A DNA stretch of 64,000 nt from Butyrivibrio hungatei NK4A153 (GTDB taxonomy: Bacteria > Bacillota > Clostridia > Lachnospirales > Lachnospiraceae). The notes beneath the pieces are model-generated. The model ran no database searches, was not told the DNA's origin, and saw nothing but the letters and a program-made list of their open reading frames with translations. The DNA is taken from positions 289,588-353,587 of the forward strand of contig NZ_AUJY01000001.1 of the NCBI RefSeq assembly GCF_000424465.1. Direction: 5' to 3'. Numbering within the stretch: the first letter of the stretch is position 1; each line of letters opens with the position of its first letter. Position numbers and translations under genes: made by a program. Of the stretch, positions 9,893-17,256 are shown one piece after another.

Positions 9893-10924
9893 ATGACACG
9901 AAATAAATTGAAATTCATGGGACTTTTGGTTTCATCTGCTTTGCTTGTAGCATGTGGTGAAAAGAATGTAGAACAGGCAGCAGTTGAAAGCTCGGAAGCG
10001 GCGATTGAGAGTACAAGTGAGGTGACGGAAAGCGCCGGTTCGACGAGCGAAGCGCCTGAAGATGGAAACATTTTTGCTCAAATGCCTAAGAACTTCACGT
10101 TTGCAAGCGGTGCGGGTGCATGGGCTACATCTCTTAAATTGTCTGAGGACGGTTCATTTGTCGGAGGTTATCACGACTCGGATATGGGGGACAGCGGCGA
10201 CGGTTATCCGAACGGAACAATTTACGTATGCGGATTTTCGGGCAAATTCTCGGATCCCGAGCCTACGGAATATCAGAATATCTATTCAATGAAGCTCCAG
10301 GAATTAAATATAGATGATAAGGACAAGCTTAATACAGAAGAAATCATAGACGAAGTTAAGTATGTTTATTCTGAGCCCTATGGACTTGAAAATGCCGATG
10401 AGCTCCTTATCTATACGCCGGGAGCGCCTCTTTCCGAAATACCTGAAGAATGCATGTCATGGACAACTCTTAGTTCTTCGGTTTCAGATGTGGTACCTGA
10501 CGGATATTACATAATTTATAATGTCCATGACGGAGAAGCTTTTAACGGAATGACTGACGGCTGCATATGGACACGTGATTTTAAATATGAGAATGGCGAT
10601 GCATATGCAAATTTTAGCCCGAGGTGCTCGGGAAGTTATCTGGTGTTTTTTGCCGAAGAAGATACTCCCGCTTCATTCTCTGTAAAAGTTCCGTGGGACG
10701 GAAAGAATGAAGAACCGATGGTATGCGAGAGTTATTGGCACGACGATGGAGATGATACCAAGGTTAAAGTCACGGTGAAAAAGGATGAGACATCAGAACC
10801 TAATAAGCTGAAATATGTACTGAAACTGGAACATGTTTCAGATCCGCAGTTTGATTTTTCGGCGTGGGGAAGTGATGAGCCGGGGAAGCTGAGTGCGGTG
10901 TTTGAAGAGGTGAAGTATGAATAA
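9893..10924 (+). CDS. Hypothetical lipoprotein, 343 aa
   Basis: A lipoprotein signal peptide with lipobox LVAC is followed by a Glu/Ser/Thr-rich linker of about 40 residues and a roughly 270-residue extracellular domain rich in beta-type sequence, Asp and aromatic residues. No catalytic motif is recognised; a binding or surface role is plausible only by location. The ATG at 9893 fits GGGAGAG better than the one at 9887. Probably co-transcribed with the 142-aa gene upstream. Its 3' end overlaps a possible 39-aa reading frame. Confidence 0.78.
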   Translation: MTRNKLKFMGLLVSSALLVACGEKNVEQAAVESSEAAIESTSEVTESAGSTSEAPEDGNIFAQMPKNFTFASGAGAWATSLKLSEDGSFVGGYHDSDMGDSGDGYPNGTIYVCGFSGKFSDPEPTEYQNIYSMKLQELNIDDKDKLNTEEIIDEVKYVYSEPYGLENADELLIYTPGAPLSEIPEECMSWTTLSSSVSDVVPDGYYIIYNVHDGEAFNGMTDGCIWTRDFKYENGDAYANFSPRCSGSYLVFFAEEDTPASFSVKVPWDGKNEEPMVCESYWHDDGDDTKVKVTVKKDETSEPNKLKYVLKLEHVSDPQFDFSAWGSDEPGKLSAVFEEVKYE

Positions 10925-11036
10925 AGAATTAATAGGACTGGAAGATGAAACAGCGAAAACTGGTGAATCTATGATTTTTGCTGTTGAAAATGAAGCTTAT
11001 GTTTTAATTATGACAGCGGGAAGTACGGTTTTATAA
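10917..11036 (+). CDS. Possible small ORF, 39 aa, overlapping the lipoprotein stop
   Basis: ATG at 10917 lies 6 nt after AGAGG and overlaps the preceding stop by 8 nt, the layout of a translationally coupled gene. The peptide begins MNKELIGLEDETAKTG. Its 3' two thirds lie inside the three-unit repeat element, which argues that it could be chance. No homology recognised. Confidence 0.25.
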   Translation: MNKELIGLEDETAKTGESMIFAVENEAYVLIMTAGSTVL

Positions 11037-11113
11037 AAGCCGCTGTTGAAAAGCAAGTTTTTGTCTTGATTATGACAGCGGGAAATGAAGTTTTTAGTGT
11101 TTCGCTGTGTTTG
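10951..11113 (+). repeat. Three-unit ~62-bp repeat element, copy 1
   Basis: Units start at CAGCG in 10951, 11014 and 11076 (spacing 63 and 62). Units carry CAGCG near one end and CGCTG or GCTG about 25 nt later, so each could fold as a hairpin. A second copy with the same three-unit order and the same 63/62 spacing lies at 16110-16272. The best matched part is the unit 2-3 junction, around CGCTGTTGAAAAGC and GTCTTGATTAT. No terminal inverted repeats or transposase are visible. Confidence 0.75.
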
Positions 11114-11601
11114 GGCGAGTTTATGATTACTTTAGAAAGTTGCGGACAATAATGTAAGTGAGTATAATTTGTTTTAAATCAGCTGAGTATTTCCTTAAAT
11201 GGGTTATCTTCTAGAATTTTATGAGAACAGAAAGTACGTTTTGAAAGGGAGATGATTCATATAAGGTTATTGAATTTATGGATAGTCTACAACACGAAGT
11301 TAATGTTGTTAAACGCAATGAGGATGGAAGGTGGAGTAGATTACACTTCTGATGAGAGATAGAGAGAAAATTGAATATAACGAAGCTGTTAAACTTCTTG
11401 AGAAAGAGGATGAGATTTAAAAGACTATAGCTACAACGTGAAAGAAATAATATCAAATCTTGAATAGCAGCTTTTTCTGTATTTACGGGAGAAGCTGTTC
11501 TTTTATTCTACTATGGAGTTGAATTTTTATTGGGTCACGCTGACCCGATAAATGACCCAATAAATGACCCAATAAAAAGGTGACTGTTAATTTAGAAATG
11601 A
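11114..11601. other. Gene-poor stretch with a possible decayed gene
   Basis: No intact gene seen. The plus strand at about 11220-11465 reads as short protein-like pieces in shifting frames (for example REKIEYNEAVKLLEKEDEI then YNVKEIISNLE), suggesting a frameshifted remnant, not recognised. A hairpin, AGCAGCTT with AAGCTGTT (11466-11473 and 11492-11499) followed by CTTTTATT, looks like its terminator. The TGACCC repeats lie at the 3' end. Confidence 0.45.
11527..11575 (+). promoter_or_regulatory. TTATTGGGTCA arm facing three tandem TGACCCRATAAA repeats
   Basis: One arm (11527-11537) is complementary to each of three 12-bp direct repeats starting at 11541, 11553 and 11565. The first pair is a 3-nt-loop hairpin; the others would give alternative, mutually exclusive hairpins. 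It sits about 57 bp before the ATC-hydrolase-like gene, so it could be a leader switch or a repeated operator. Confidence 0.5.
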
Positions 11602-11631
11602 ATGATAACATTAAGGAGATTGACTAGAAGT

Positions 11632-12237
11632 ATGAAGACAGTAGAGAAGGCTATGAAGGGGATGGAGTTCATAAAAGGCGAGGTTTACAAAGAATTTGCA
11701 CAAAGCGATGCAGATGAGATCTGGAAAAATGCTACAGATAAACTTGAGAAGATAATGGCAGATCATGCGAATCTTCCTAAGGGAGTGGCGGCGCACACTG
11801 ACAGAGCAATATTTCCTTCAGCTGCAATTTATCTTTCTATGAAGGAAAAAGATGCGGATAAAGCATTTGAAGTAATGAGAGTAGCAATGAAAAACAGAAG
11901 CGAGCAGTCGGGAGCGTCTTTGGCAAGAACTGCAAAGTTTCCGGGATTTACAAGATTCTTTCTCGCCATGTGGGGACCCGTAGCTCGTAAGAGCTTTGGA
12001 GAAGCTTCGGGATTTAAAAATGTCTTTTACCCAAAAAAGAAAGGTGAGTTCTGCATGGATATTACACAGTGTCCATATCACACTTATCTCACTGAACTTG
12101 GCTGTCCTGAGATAAATAAGCTGTTTTGTGATAACGATATCTACAGTTACGGTAATATTCCGGGGCTTGAGTTTATAAGAACCAAGACAATCGGCAATGG
12201 GGATGAGCTGTGTGATTTCAGGCTCAGACTTAAGTGA
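11632..12237 (+). CDS. L-2-amino-thiazoline-4-carboxylate hydrolase-like protein
   Basis: About 201 residues. The C-terminal half contains CPYHTYLTELGCPEINKLF and a following CDNDIYSYGNIPGLEFIRT, the hallmark of the ATC hydrolase family (PF14196); named members open a thiazoline ring on the way to cysteine, but most relatives are untested. The conserved Cys residues and the D-N/D pair are present. The frame opens at 11602; ATG at 11632 is preferred, with AAGGAG 13 nt upstream, a long spacing. It is convergent with the LysR gene. Soluble, cytoplasmic. Function as the named hydrolase is family-based only. Confidence 0.85.
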   Translation: MKTVEKAMKGMEFIKGEVYKEFAQSDADEIWKNATDKLEKIMADHANLPKGVAAHTDRAIFPSAAIYLSMKEKDADKAFEVMRVAMKNRSEQSGASLARTAKFPGFTRFFLAMWGPVARKSFGEASGFKNVFYPKKKGEFCMDITQCPYHTYLTELGCPEINKLFCDNDIYSYGNIPGLEFIRTKTIGNGDELCDFRLRLK

Positions 12238-12364
12238 AAGTTACGCGGCAGGAGATATAGATTATATACGAGGAGTTAGGAAGAGAATTATAGTGGTGGC
12301 TAGGGGACCTTTTCTTTTCCCCATGATAAATCCTGTTATTACTAAGTCTTGAAGGAATTATAAC

Positions 12365-13237
12365 TCAAAATGACTCCCTTATCTGTGCCAGAAATTTCTC
12401 TGCAATAGGTGTGAAAGTCTGGTATTTGTTCCAAATCAGATATAGCTTTGTTTCCTGCTTGGGTGTGAGGGGGCGGAATACAAGATCACTTTCTTCGGAG
12501 CAGTTAATGAGGTGCTCAAAGGTAAGAAGTATTCCGAGACCTTCTTTGGCAAACATAGAAGCATTATAAGCAAGGCGAAAAGATCCTTCCAGGTGGAGTT
12601 TGGAGAATTGATTGCCTGCCCACTGTGGGATCTCAATATTCCAGCTTTGTTCAGAGCAGAAGAGTGGATGGCCGATAAGGTCGGTTGCCTTTATGCTCTT
12701 TTTCTTTGCAAGAGGGTGGCTCTTTAACATTACAGCTCCCCAACGGTCGGTATCAGGGAATGTGATAGAATCGTATTTTTCTTTGTTTGGGAGCTCGCAG
12801 ATTACGCCGAAATCAAGCAATCCCTTATCAAGCTTTTCGGTTACCTGTTCTGTGTCACCGCTGGTGATGTGGTAGGTAAAGGAAGGATAGCTGTCTTTGA
12901 GTTTTTTTATTTCTTTAGCAAGGTGGCAGATTTGATAGGATTCAGCCAGACCAAAGTATATATCACCGCCGGTGATGTCATTTAAGGAGATAAACTCCTG
13001 CTCGATTTTATCTGCCATAAGGACCAGATCCTCGGCACGGTCGCGAAGGAGCATTCCTTCATCAGTGAGCTTAATGGAAAAGCTGTGGCGTGTGAATAGT
13101 TTTTTTCCAAGCTCTTCTTCAAGACTCTTTAATGACTTGGAGAGGGTGGGCTGCGTTACATGGAGTAATTCAGCGGCTCTGGACATGTTCTCTTCTCTGG
13201 CAACAGCAAGAAAATATCTTAAATTTCTTATTTCCAT
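12365..13237 (-). CDS. LysR family transcriptional regulator
   Basis: 290 residues. N-terminal winged helix-turn-helix typical of LysR: MEIRNLRYFLAVAREENMSR then AAELLHVTQPTLSKSLKSLE. The C-terminal effector-binding domain resembles periplasmic-binding folds. It is divergent from the hydrolase gene at 13426 across a 190-bp gap that contains a perfect 20-bp palindrome, the usual arrangement for a LysR protein controlling its neighbour and itself. The effector is unknown. Confidence 0.95.
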   Translation of the reverse strand: MEIRNLRYFLAVAREENMSRAAELLHVTQPTLSKSLKSLEEELGKKLFTRHSFSIKLTDEGMLLRDRAEDLVLMADKIEQEFISLNDITGGDIYFGLAESYQICHLAKEIKKLKDSYPSFTYHITSGDTEQVTEKLDKGLLDFGVICELPNKEKYDSITFPDTDRWGAVMLKSHPLAKKKSIKATDLIGHPLFCSEQSWNIEIPQWAGNQFSKLHLEGSFRLAYNASMFAKEGLGILLTFEHLINCSEESDLVFRPLTPKQETKLYLIWNKYQTFTPIAEKFLAQIRESF

Positions 13238-13270
13238 AATGGATTCCTTTCTGGCAGTGATATAACCAAA

Positions 13271-13290
13271 ATGAATATCATGATATTCAT
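13271..13290. promoter_or_regulatory. Perfect 20-bp palindrome, probable LysR operator
   Basis: ATGAATATCATGATATTCAT is fully self-complementary, extends one more base pair on each side, and is flanked by direct copies of TATAACCA. It begins 33 bp upstream of the lysR start codon and lies about 135 bp before the divergent hydrolase gene. It contains T-N11-A spacings as in LysR sites. Confidence 0.7.
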
Positions 13291-13425
13291 TATAACCATT
13301 AGCGAAAGCGATGTATATGGATTATAGTGAGATTGTCAGGGAAAAAATATAAATATGGTACTAAAAATGAACTTGGAAACTGTTGAGTCGTAGAAAAGAA
13401 GACTGTAAGAATGGAGTACATGATC

Positions 13426-14535
13426 ATGAAAAGAATTGGAAAGCTTTTGGCAGTATCATTAATATCAACACTTGCTCTTTCAATTGGAGTATGTGGGAGT
13501 CGGAATCCGGAAAATGTAGAGGCTAAGGAGAATAAAGCGATGATGAAAACTGAGAAATTAAATCTGACAACAGAGTGGGATAAGACTTTTGAAAAGAGCG
13601 ATAAAGTTGATCACAGCAAAGTAACATTTGCAAACAGATATGGGATAACACTTGCTGCTGACATGTATGTTCCAAAGAATGCGGAAGGAAAGCTTCCGGC
13701 AATTGCGGTTGCGGGGCCTTTTGGTGCGGTTAAGGAACAGTGTTCGGGATTGTATGCACAGGAAATGGCAGAGAGAGGTTTTTTGACAATTGCCTTTGAT
13801 CCGTCATTTACAGGAGAGAGCGGAGGTCAGCCTAGGTATATGGCATCTCCTGATATAAATACTGAAGATTTCATGGCTGCTGTAGATTTTTTATCGGTTC
13901 AGGACAATGTGGATCCTGAGAAAATAGGAATTATAGGAATCTGCGGATGGGGCGGAATGGCTCTTAACACCGCGGCTCTTGATACCAGGGTAAAAGCTAC
14001 GGTAACATCGACAATGTACGACATGTCCAGAGTTAATGCCAACGGATATTTTGACGCAGATAATAACGAGGAAGCCAGATACAATAATAAAGTGGCGCTC
14101 AACAAGGCAAGAACAGAAAATTACAGAAGCGGAGAATATACAAGAGCGGGCGGATGCCTTCCGCTTCCCGTGCCGGAAGATGTCCCTTTTTATGTAAAAG
14201 ACTATAGCGAATATTACAAGGGAAGAGCCTATCATGAGAGGTCTTTAAATTCCAATGAAGGATGGAATACTGTAGGCTGCATGTCTTTTATCAATCAGCC
14301 GATACTGAGATACACAAATGAGATAAGAAGTGCGGTTCTCATGATTCATGGAGAAGAAGCTCATTCTTGCTACTTTAGTAAGGATGCCTACGCAGATATG
14401 ACAAGAAACAGTAAATATACGGATAATAAGGAGTTGATGATCATACCCGGTGCGGTTCATACAGATCTTTACGACAACATGGAAGTAATTCCTTTTGATA
14501 AAATGCAGGATTTCTTTGCAAAGAATCTCAAATAG
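13426..14535 (+). CDS. Secreted alpha/beta hydrolase with Cys nucleophile motif
   Basis: About 369 residues with an N-terminal hydrophobic signal (to about residue 25). The body is an alpha/beta hydrolase of the YcjY/dienelactone-hydrolase-like group. The nucleophile elbow reads GICGWGG, with Cys where Ser is usual; the acid region is MIHGEEAHSCYF and the His is in PGAVHTDLYD. Related proteins commonly have this Cys elbow, so it is probably not a dead enzyme. GGAG lies 9 nt before the ATG at 13426; the in-frame ATG at 13411 overlaps that site. Divergent from the LysR gene, which probably regulates it. Substrate unknown. Confidence 0.82.
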   Translation: MKRIGKLLAVSLISTLALSIGVCGSRNPENVEAKENKAMMKTEKLNLTTEWDKTFEKSDKVDHSKVTFANRYGITLAADMYVPKNAEGKLPAIAVAGPFGAVKEQCSGLYAQEMAERGFLTIAFDPSFTGESGGQPRYMASPDINTEDFMAAVDFLSVQDNVDPEKIGIIGICGWGGMALNTAALDTRVKATVTSTMYDMSRVNANGYFDADNNEEARYNNKVALNKARTENYRSGEYTRAGGCLPLPVPEDVPFYVKDYSEYYKGRAYHERSLNSNEGWNTVGCMSFINQPILRYTNEIRSAVLMIHGEEAHSCYFSKDAYADMTRNSKYTDNKELMIIPGAVHTDLYDNMEVIPFDKMQDFFAKNLK

Positions 14536-14585
14536 GTTCAATATCAAACGTAAGATTTTTCTTGAAAAAGATTTTAAATTCAATT

Positions 14586-14632
14586 AGCCTTTTCTTAGGA
14601 CGTCCGAATCTTTCCTAAGAGGAGGCTTTTTT
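14586..14632 (+). terminator. Intrinsic terminator whose 3' arm contains the next gene's Shine-Dalgarno
   Basis: AGCCTTTTCTTAGGA (14586-14600) pairs over all 15 positions (two G-U) with TCCTAAGAGGAGGCT (14613-14627), followed by T5. GGAGG at 14621-14625, the ribosome site for the ATG at 14636, is in the 3' arm. It terminates the upstream hydrolase transcript and would gate the downstream gene. Confidence 0.8.
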
Positions 14633-14635
14633 ACT

Positions 14636-15628
14636 ATGAATAAAGAACAACTACACAGGTACATTTCTGAGAGCACCGGGAATGAGAGTAATATATGCCA
14701 GATTTATGCCATCAAAGATGGTGAGGTGGTGCTTGATGATTGTTGGCATGGATTCAAGACTTTGGATGCGATGAATGTCAATTCTGTGACTAAAGGCATT
14801 ATGGCATTACTGGCAGGAATCGCGTTGGATAAGGGATTTATCAAAAACTTGGATCAAAAGGTGATGGATTTTTTTTCTGATTACAATGTAAAACGTGGGG
14901 AGAAAACTATCTATGACGTTACGATCAGGCATATGCTCACGATGACAGCCCCGTATAAAGGCAAGTCAGAGCCGTGGAAGAAGGTATGTACATCCGCAGA
15001 CTTTACGCTTGCGATTCTTGATTATCTTGGTGGCCGAAGCGGAATCACCGGAGAATTCAGGTACGCAACACTTGGCATTCAGATTCTTGCGGGGATAATC
15101 GAGAGAGCAACAGGTGAAAAATGTATTGATTTCGCTAACAAGAATCTTTTTGAACCACTGGGACTTCCCGAGCGTATACCTCACGGAGACAGTTCTAAAG
15201 AGGATCAGTTTGATTTTTTTATGAACAAAAATCCCAGGAAATACGAGTGGTATTCTGACCCTAAGGGCTGCGTTACAGCAGGCTGGGGATTATGTATGTC
15301 GGCAAAAGATATGGCTACTGTCGGTGAGCTTGTTTTGGATGGTGGACTTTGTGGCGGCAAGAGGATCATCTCTGAAGAATATTTAAAGGATATGCTGGCG
15401 CCGCACCTTAAGCTTGGCGAGCGGTTTGGTTTCATGAACTATGGCTATTTATGGTACAAGCCATACGATGATAAGGGTGTATATGCTGCGATTGGTGACA
15501 GCGGAAATATCATTTATGTAAACAAAGAGGAAAATGTATCTGTGGGAATGACGGGGACATTTAAGCCGAGAATCTTTGACCGTGTGGAATTTATTGAGCA
15601 GAAAGTGTTGCGGGCGATTAGTGGGTGA
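14636..15628 (+). CDS. Serine hydrolase, class C beta-lactamase/esterase family
   Basis: 330 residues, no signal peptide visible, so probably cytoplasmic. The beta-lactamase-type active site SxxK is SVTK (in NVNSVTKGIMALLAG), the Tyr motif is in FRYATLGIQILAGIIERATG, and the third motif region reads AAIGDSGNIIYVN. Such proteins are esterases, peptidases or DD-peptidase relatives more often than resistance enzymes. Its SD lies inside the upstream terminator hairpin. The stop codon is followed at once by a metallo-beta-lactamase fragment in another frame. Confidence 0.87.
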   Translation: MNKEQLHRYISESTGNESNICQIYAIKDGEVVLDDCWHGFKTLDAMNVNSVTKGIMALLAGIALDKGFIKNLDQKVMDFFSDYNVKRGEKTIYDVTIRHMLTMTAPYKGKSEPWKKVCTSADFTLAILDYLGGRSGITGEFRYATLGIQILAGIIERATGEKCIDFANKNLFEPLGLPERIPHGDSSKEDQFDFFMNKNPRKYEWYSDPKGCVTAGWGLCMSAKDMATVGELVLDGGLCGGKRIISEEYLKDMLAPHLKLGERFGFMNYGYLWYKPYDDKGVYAAIGDSGNIIYVNKEENVSVGMTGTFKPRIFDRVEFIEQKVLRAISG

Positions 15629-15629
15629 G

Positions 15630-15713
15630 CTTCGCCCTGATGTAAAGTGGGGCGGCTATATCCTGAGGGTTAACGGGAAACGCATTTACGTTACGGGAGA
15701 TACGGAGATAAAT
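15630..15713 (+). pseudogene. Fragment of a metallo-beta-lactamase-fold hydrolase
   Basis: About 28 codons read LRPDVKWGGYILRVNGK then RIYVTGDTEIN, matching the GYVxxxDGKRIYxAGDT strand-turn-strand of UlaG-like hydrolases. The rest of the domain, including the HxHxDH motif, is missing on both sides. It is joined in frame to the next small gene, consistent with an internal deletion. Confidence 0.55.
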
Positions 15714-15947
15714 ATGGATTCTATTTTGATTAAAGACACTACAAGAGAAGAAAGAGAGCGCATTGTTGCCGAATCGATCGGTAATATCGATGGCAGTTGT
15801 GACGGCTGCAGCGCGGGGCTGATCGAGATGTATCAGCCATATATAGATGGCGTTAAGGAAATTCGTGAGATCAATATGGAGTTTAGGGCGCACTATGAGT
15901 CGGGAATTGATGGACCGGTGAAGAAGGAATGCGGATATAAGATGTGA
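15714..15947 (+). CDS. Small Cys-containing protein, 77 aa
   Basis: Starts MDSILIKDTTREERERIV; contains NIDGSCDGCSAGL (CxxC) and YQPYIDGVKEIREINMEFRAH. I recall this family as small clostridial proteins sometimes mislabelled as PurH; a metal-binding or redox role is a guess. GGAG lies 8 nt before ATG 15714. The longer in-frame start at 15576 would add the metallo-beta-lactamase scrap and is unlikely to be native. The last ~25 bp are repeated in the tandem array downstream. Confidence 0.7.
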   Translation: MDSILIKDTTREERERIVAESIGNIDGSCDGCSAGLIEMYQPYIDGVKEIREINMEFRAHYESGIDGPVKKECGYKM

Positions 15948-16105
15948 TTGGAAGCGGGCTTTATGGGCGCCGGGCTAAGGAAGGGCTGCGGGTATAGGAT
16001 GTGATAAGGCACGAGTTTTATGGGCGTCGGGCTAAGGAAGGGCTGCGTGAATAAGATGTGATAACGCGCGGGGGTATGGGAACGGGTTAAGGAAGGATTC
16101 GGGTG
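15923..16105 (+). repeat. 57-bp tandem repeat spreading from the gene's 3' end
   Basis: Units start at about 15923, 15979/15980, 16036 and 16091 (spacing 57, 57, 55). The unit begins GGAAGGGCTGCGGGTATAGG and includes ATGTGAT, the stop-codon region of the small Cys protein. The copies are non-coding because each repeats a stop. Polymerase slippage or local duplication is the simplest origin. Confidence 0.8.
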
Positions 16106-16109
16106 AAAA

Positions 16110-16272
16110 CAGCGGAAATAGGTAAAAATATGAATTTTGCCGCCTGAAATAGGGCTTGTGCGTTAATTCTTACATCGGAAAATCTTTTTTATTATGATCC
16201 GCTGTTGAAAAGCGGTTTTTTGTCTTGATTATTGCAGCGAGAAATGAGAATTTTAGAGTTTCGCTGTGTTAT
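16110..16272 (+). repeat. Three-unit ~62-bp repeat element, copy 2
   Basis: Units start at 16110 (CAGCG), 16173 (CATCG) and 16235 (CAGCG): spacing 63 and 62, as in copy 1 at 10951. The first unit aligns without gaps over 63 columns but is diverged; units 2-3 share CCGCTGTTGAAAAGC and TTTTTTGTCTTGATTAT. The two copies are in direct orientation, 5159 bp apart. Confidence 0.75.
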
Positions 16273-17256
16273 ACTCCGCAATAGCTTTAACATGTGTCGC
16301 TGATTGTTGTTATGGGTCGGCCGTTCGCTTCAGACGTACAATTTTTCTTATAAACTCTTAGATATTTTTGTCCAATATCGTCTTTAAGGATACTTATGTC
16401 TGTATCGGAATACTCAAAAGAAAGGCTTTCAGGGCCAATATGAGTCTTTTCTATAGTTTTTTACGATTCTATATTTGGAATTAACTTTCTCCGACTTTTT
16501 ATGGAAAAAAATAATAATATTTCTCCGCCAATCTGATTAAATAATATGGACCTATTAGCAAATGAGGGGGAGCTAATAGGTCCTTGAGTTCTATATGGCA
16601 TATAAACCAGTACAAGAACTTATGGGGGCTTATATATTTCATGGAAAGAAAAAATATATAAGTCTAAAATTGGGTATTCGTACAACAAAATAACGTTAAC
16701 ATATTCTTAAAAGAAAATCAATATAAATGTTATTAAAAATATTATTTTTTAGGATGGTGTCAGGTGAGGAGAGCTACATAAAAGTTGCAAGATGCAGTAT
16801 CTACCAGTGCTGTGTGCGAAAATGAAAAGAAAAAAGGTGTTAAAAAACATTGAAAAAGATTTTTTTGCATGACAAAATGTTAATGAGAGATTAAAGAGAT
16901 TTATTGAGGAGTAATTCTGTTTATAGGAAAAGAAACGGTAGGATTTGGAAGGTGAGTAAAACATGAAGAAAAGTGATGTTTTAAAACAAGTAAGAATCCT
17001 CATGCATATTACATGTACAAAAGGCTTTGAGAGACATAAGAAAGCTTATGTAGCTTGCGAAGGATAAGAGTGGATTCGATATGCGTTTGGCTGAAAAGTT
17101 CGATGCTTCGGGCAAGATTATTCTTAATCCCGGAAAAAGCCGGTTCTGGAGCGAATTTCAAATGTGAATAGCAATTTAATTTTATATACAAAGGCCTTGG
17201 AGATGGGTATAATCATTGGGTGAATGAATATGTGAAGAAAGAGTGGGATAGAAAAA
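16273..17256. other. About 1-kb stretch of gene debris and hairpins
   Basis: No intact gene seen. On the minus strand, 16287-16460 is an open 58-codon fragment without a start (ESLSFEYSDTDISILKDD, then IGQKYLRVYKKN). On the plus strand, 16962-17065 reads MKKSDVLKQVRILMHITCTK and stops early, while 17062-17167 continues in another frame (AEKFDASGKIILNPGKSRFW). These look like broken genes whose families I cannot name. Two stable hairpins lie at 16548 and 16629. Confidence 0.5.
16548..16583 (+). other. Perfect 12-bp hairpin with purine-rich loop
   Basis: GGACCTATTAGC (16548-16559) pairs with GCTAATAGGTCC (16572-16583). The 12-nt loop is AAATGAGGGGGA, an SD-like purine tract. No T-run follows. 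A second hairpin, CTTATATATTT with AAATATATAAG (16629-16639 and 16652-16662), lies 46 nt downstream. Possibly part of a structured transcript; no known RNA family recognised. Confidence 0.45.

Noticed and set aside
11211..11462. Minus-strand 81-aa ORF
   Set aside because: Leu/Ser-rich shadow of the plus-strand remnant; no SD or homology.
16749..17191. Two minus-strand ORFs rich in Phe and Ser
   Set aside because: Composition follows the AT-rich DNA; the plus strand carries better protein-like fragments of decayed genes.
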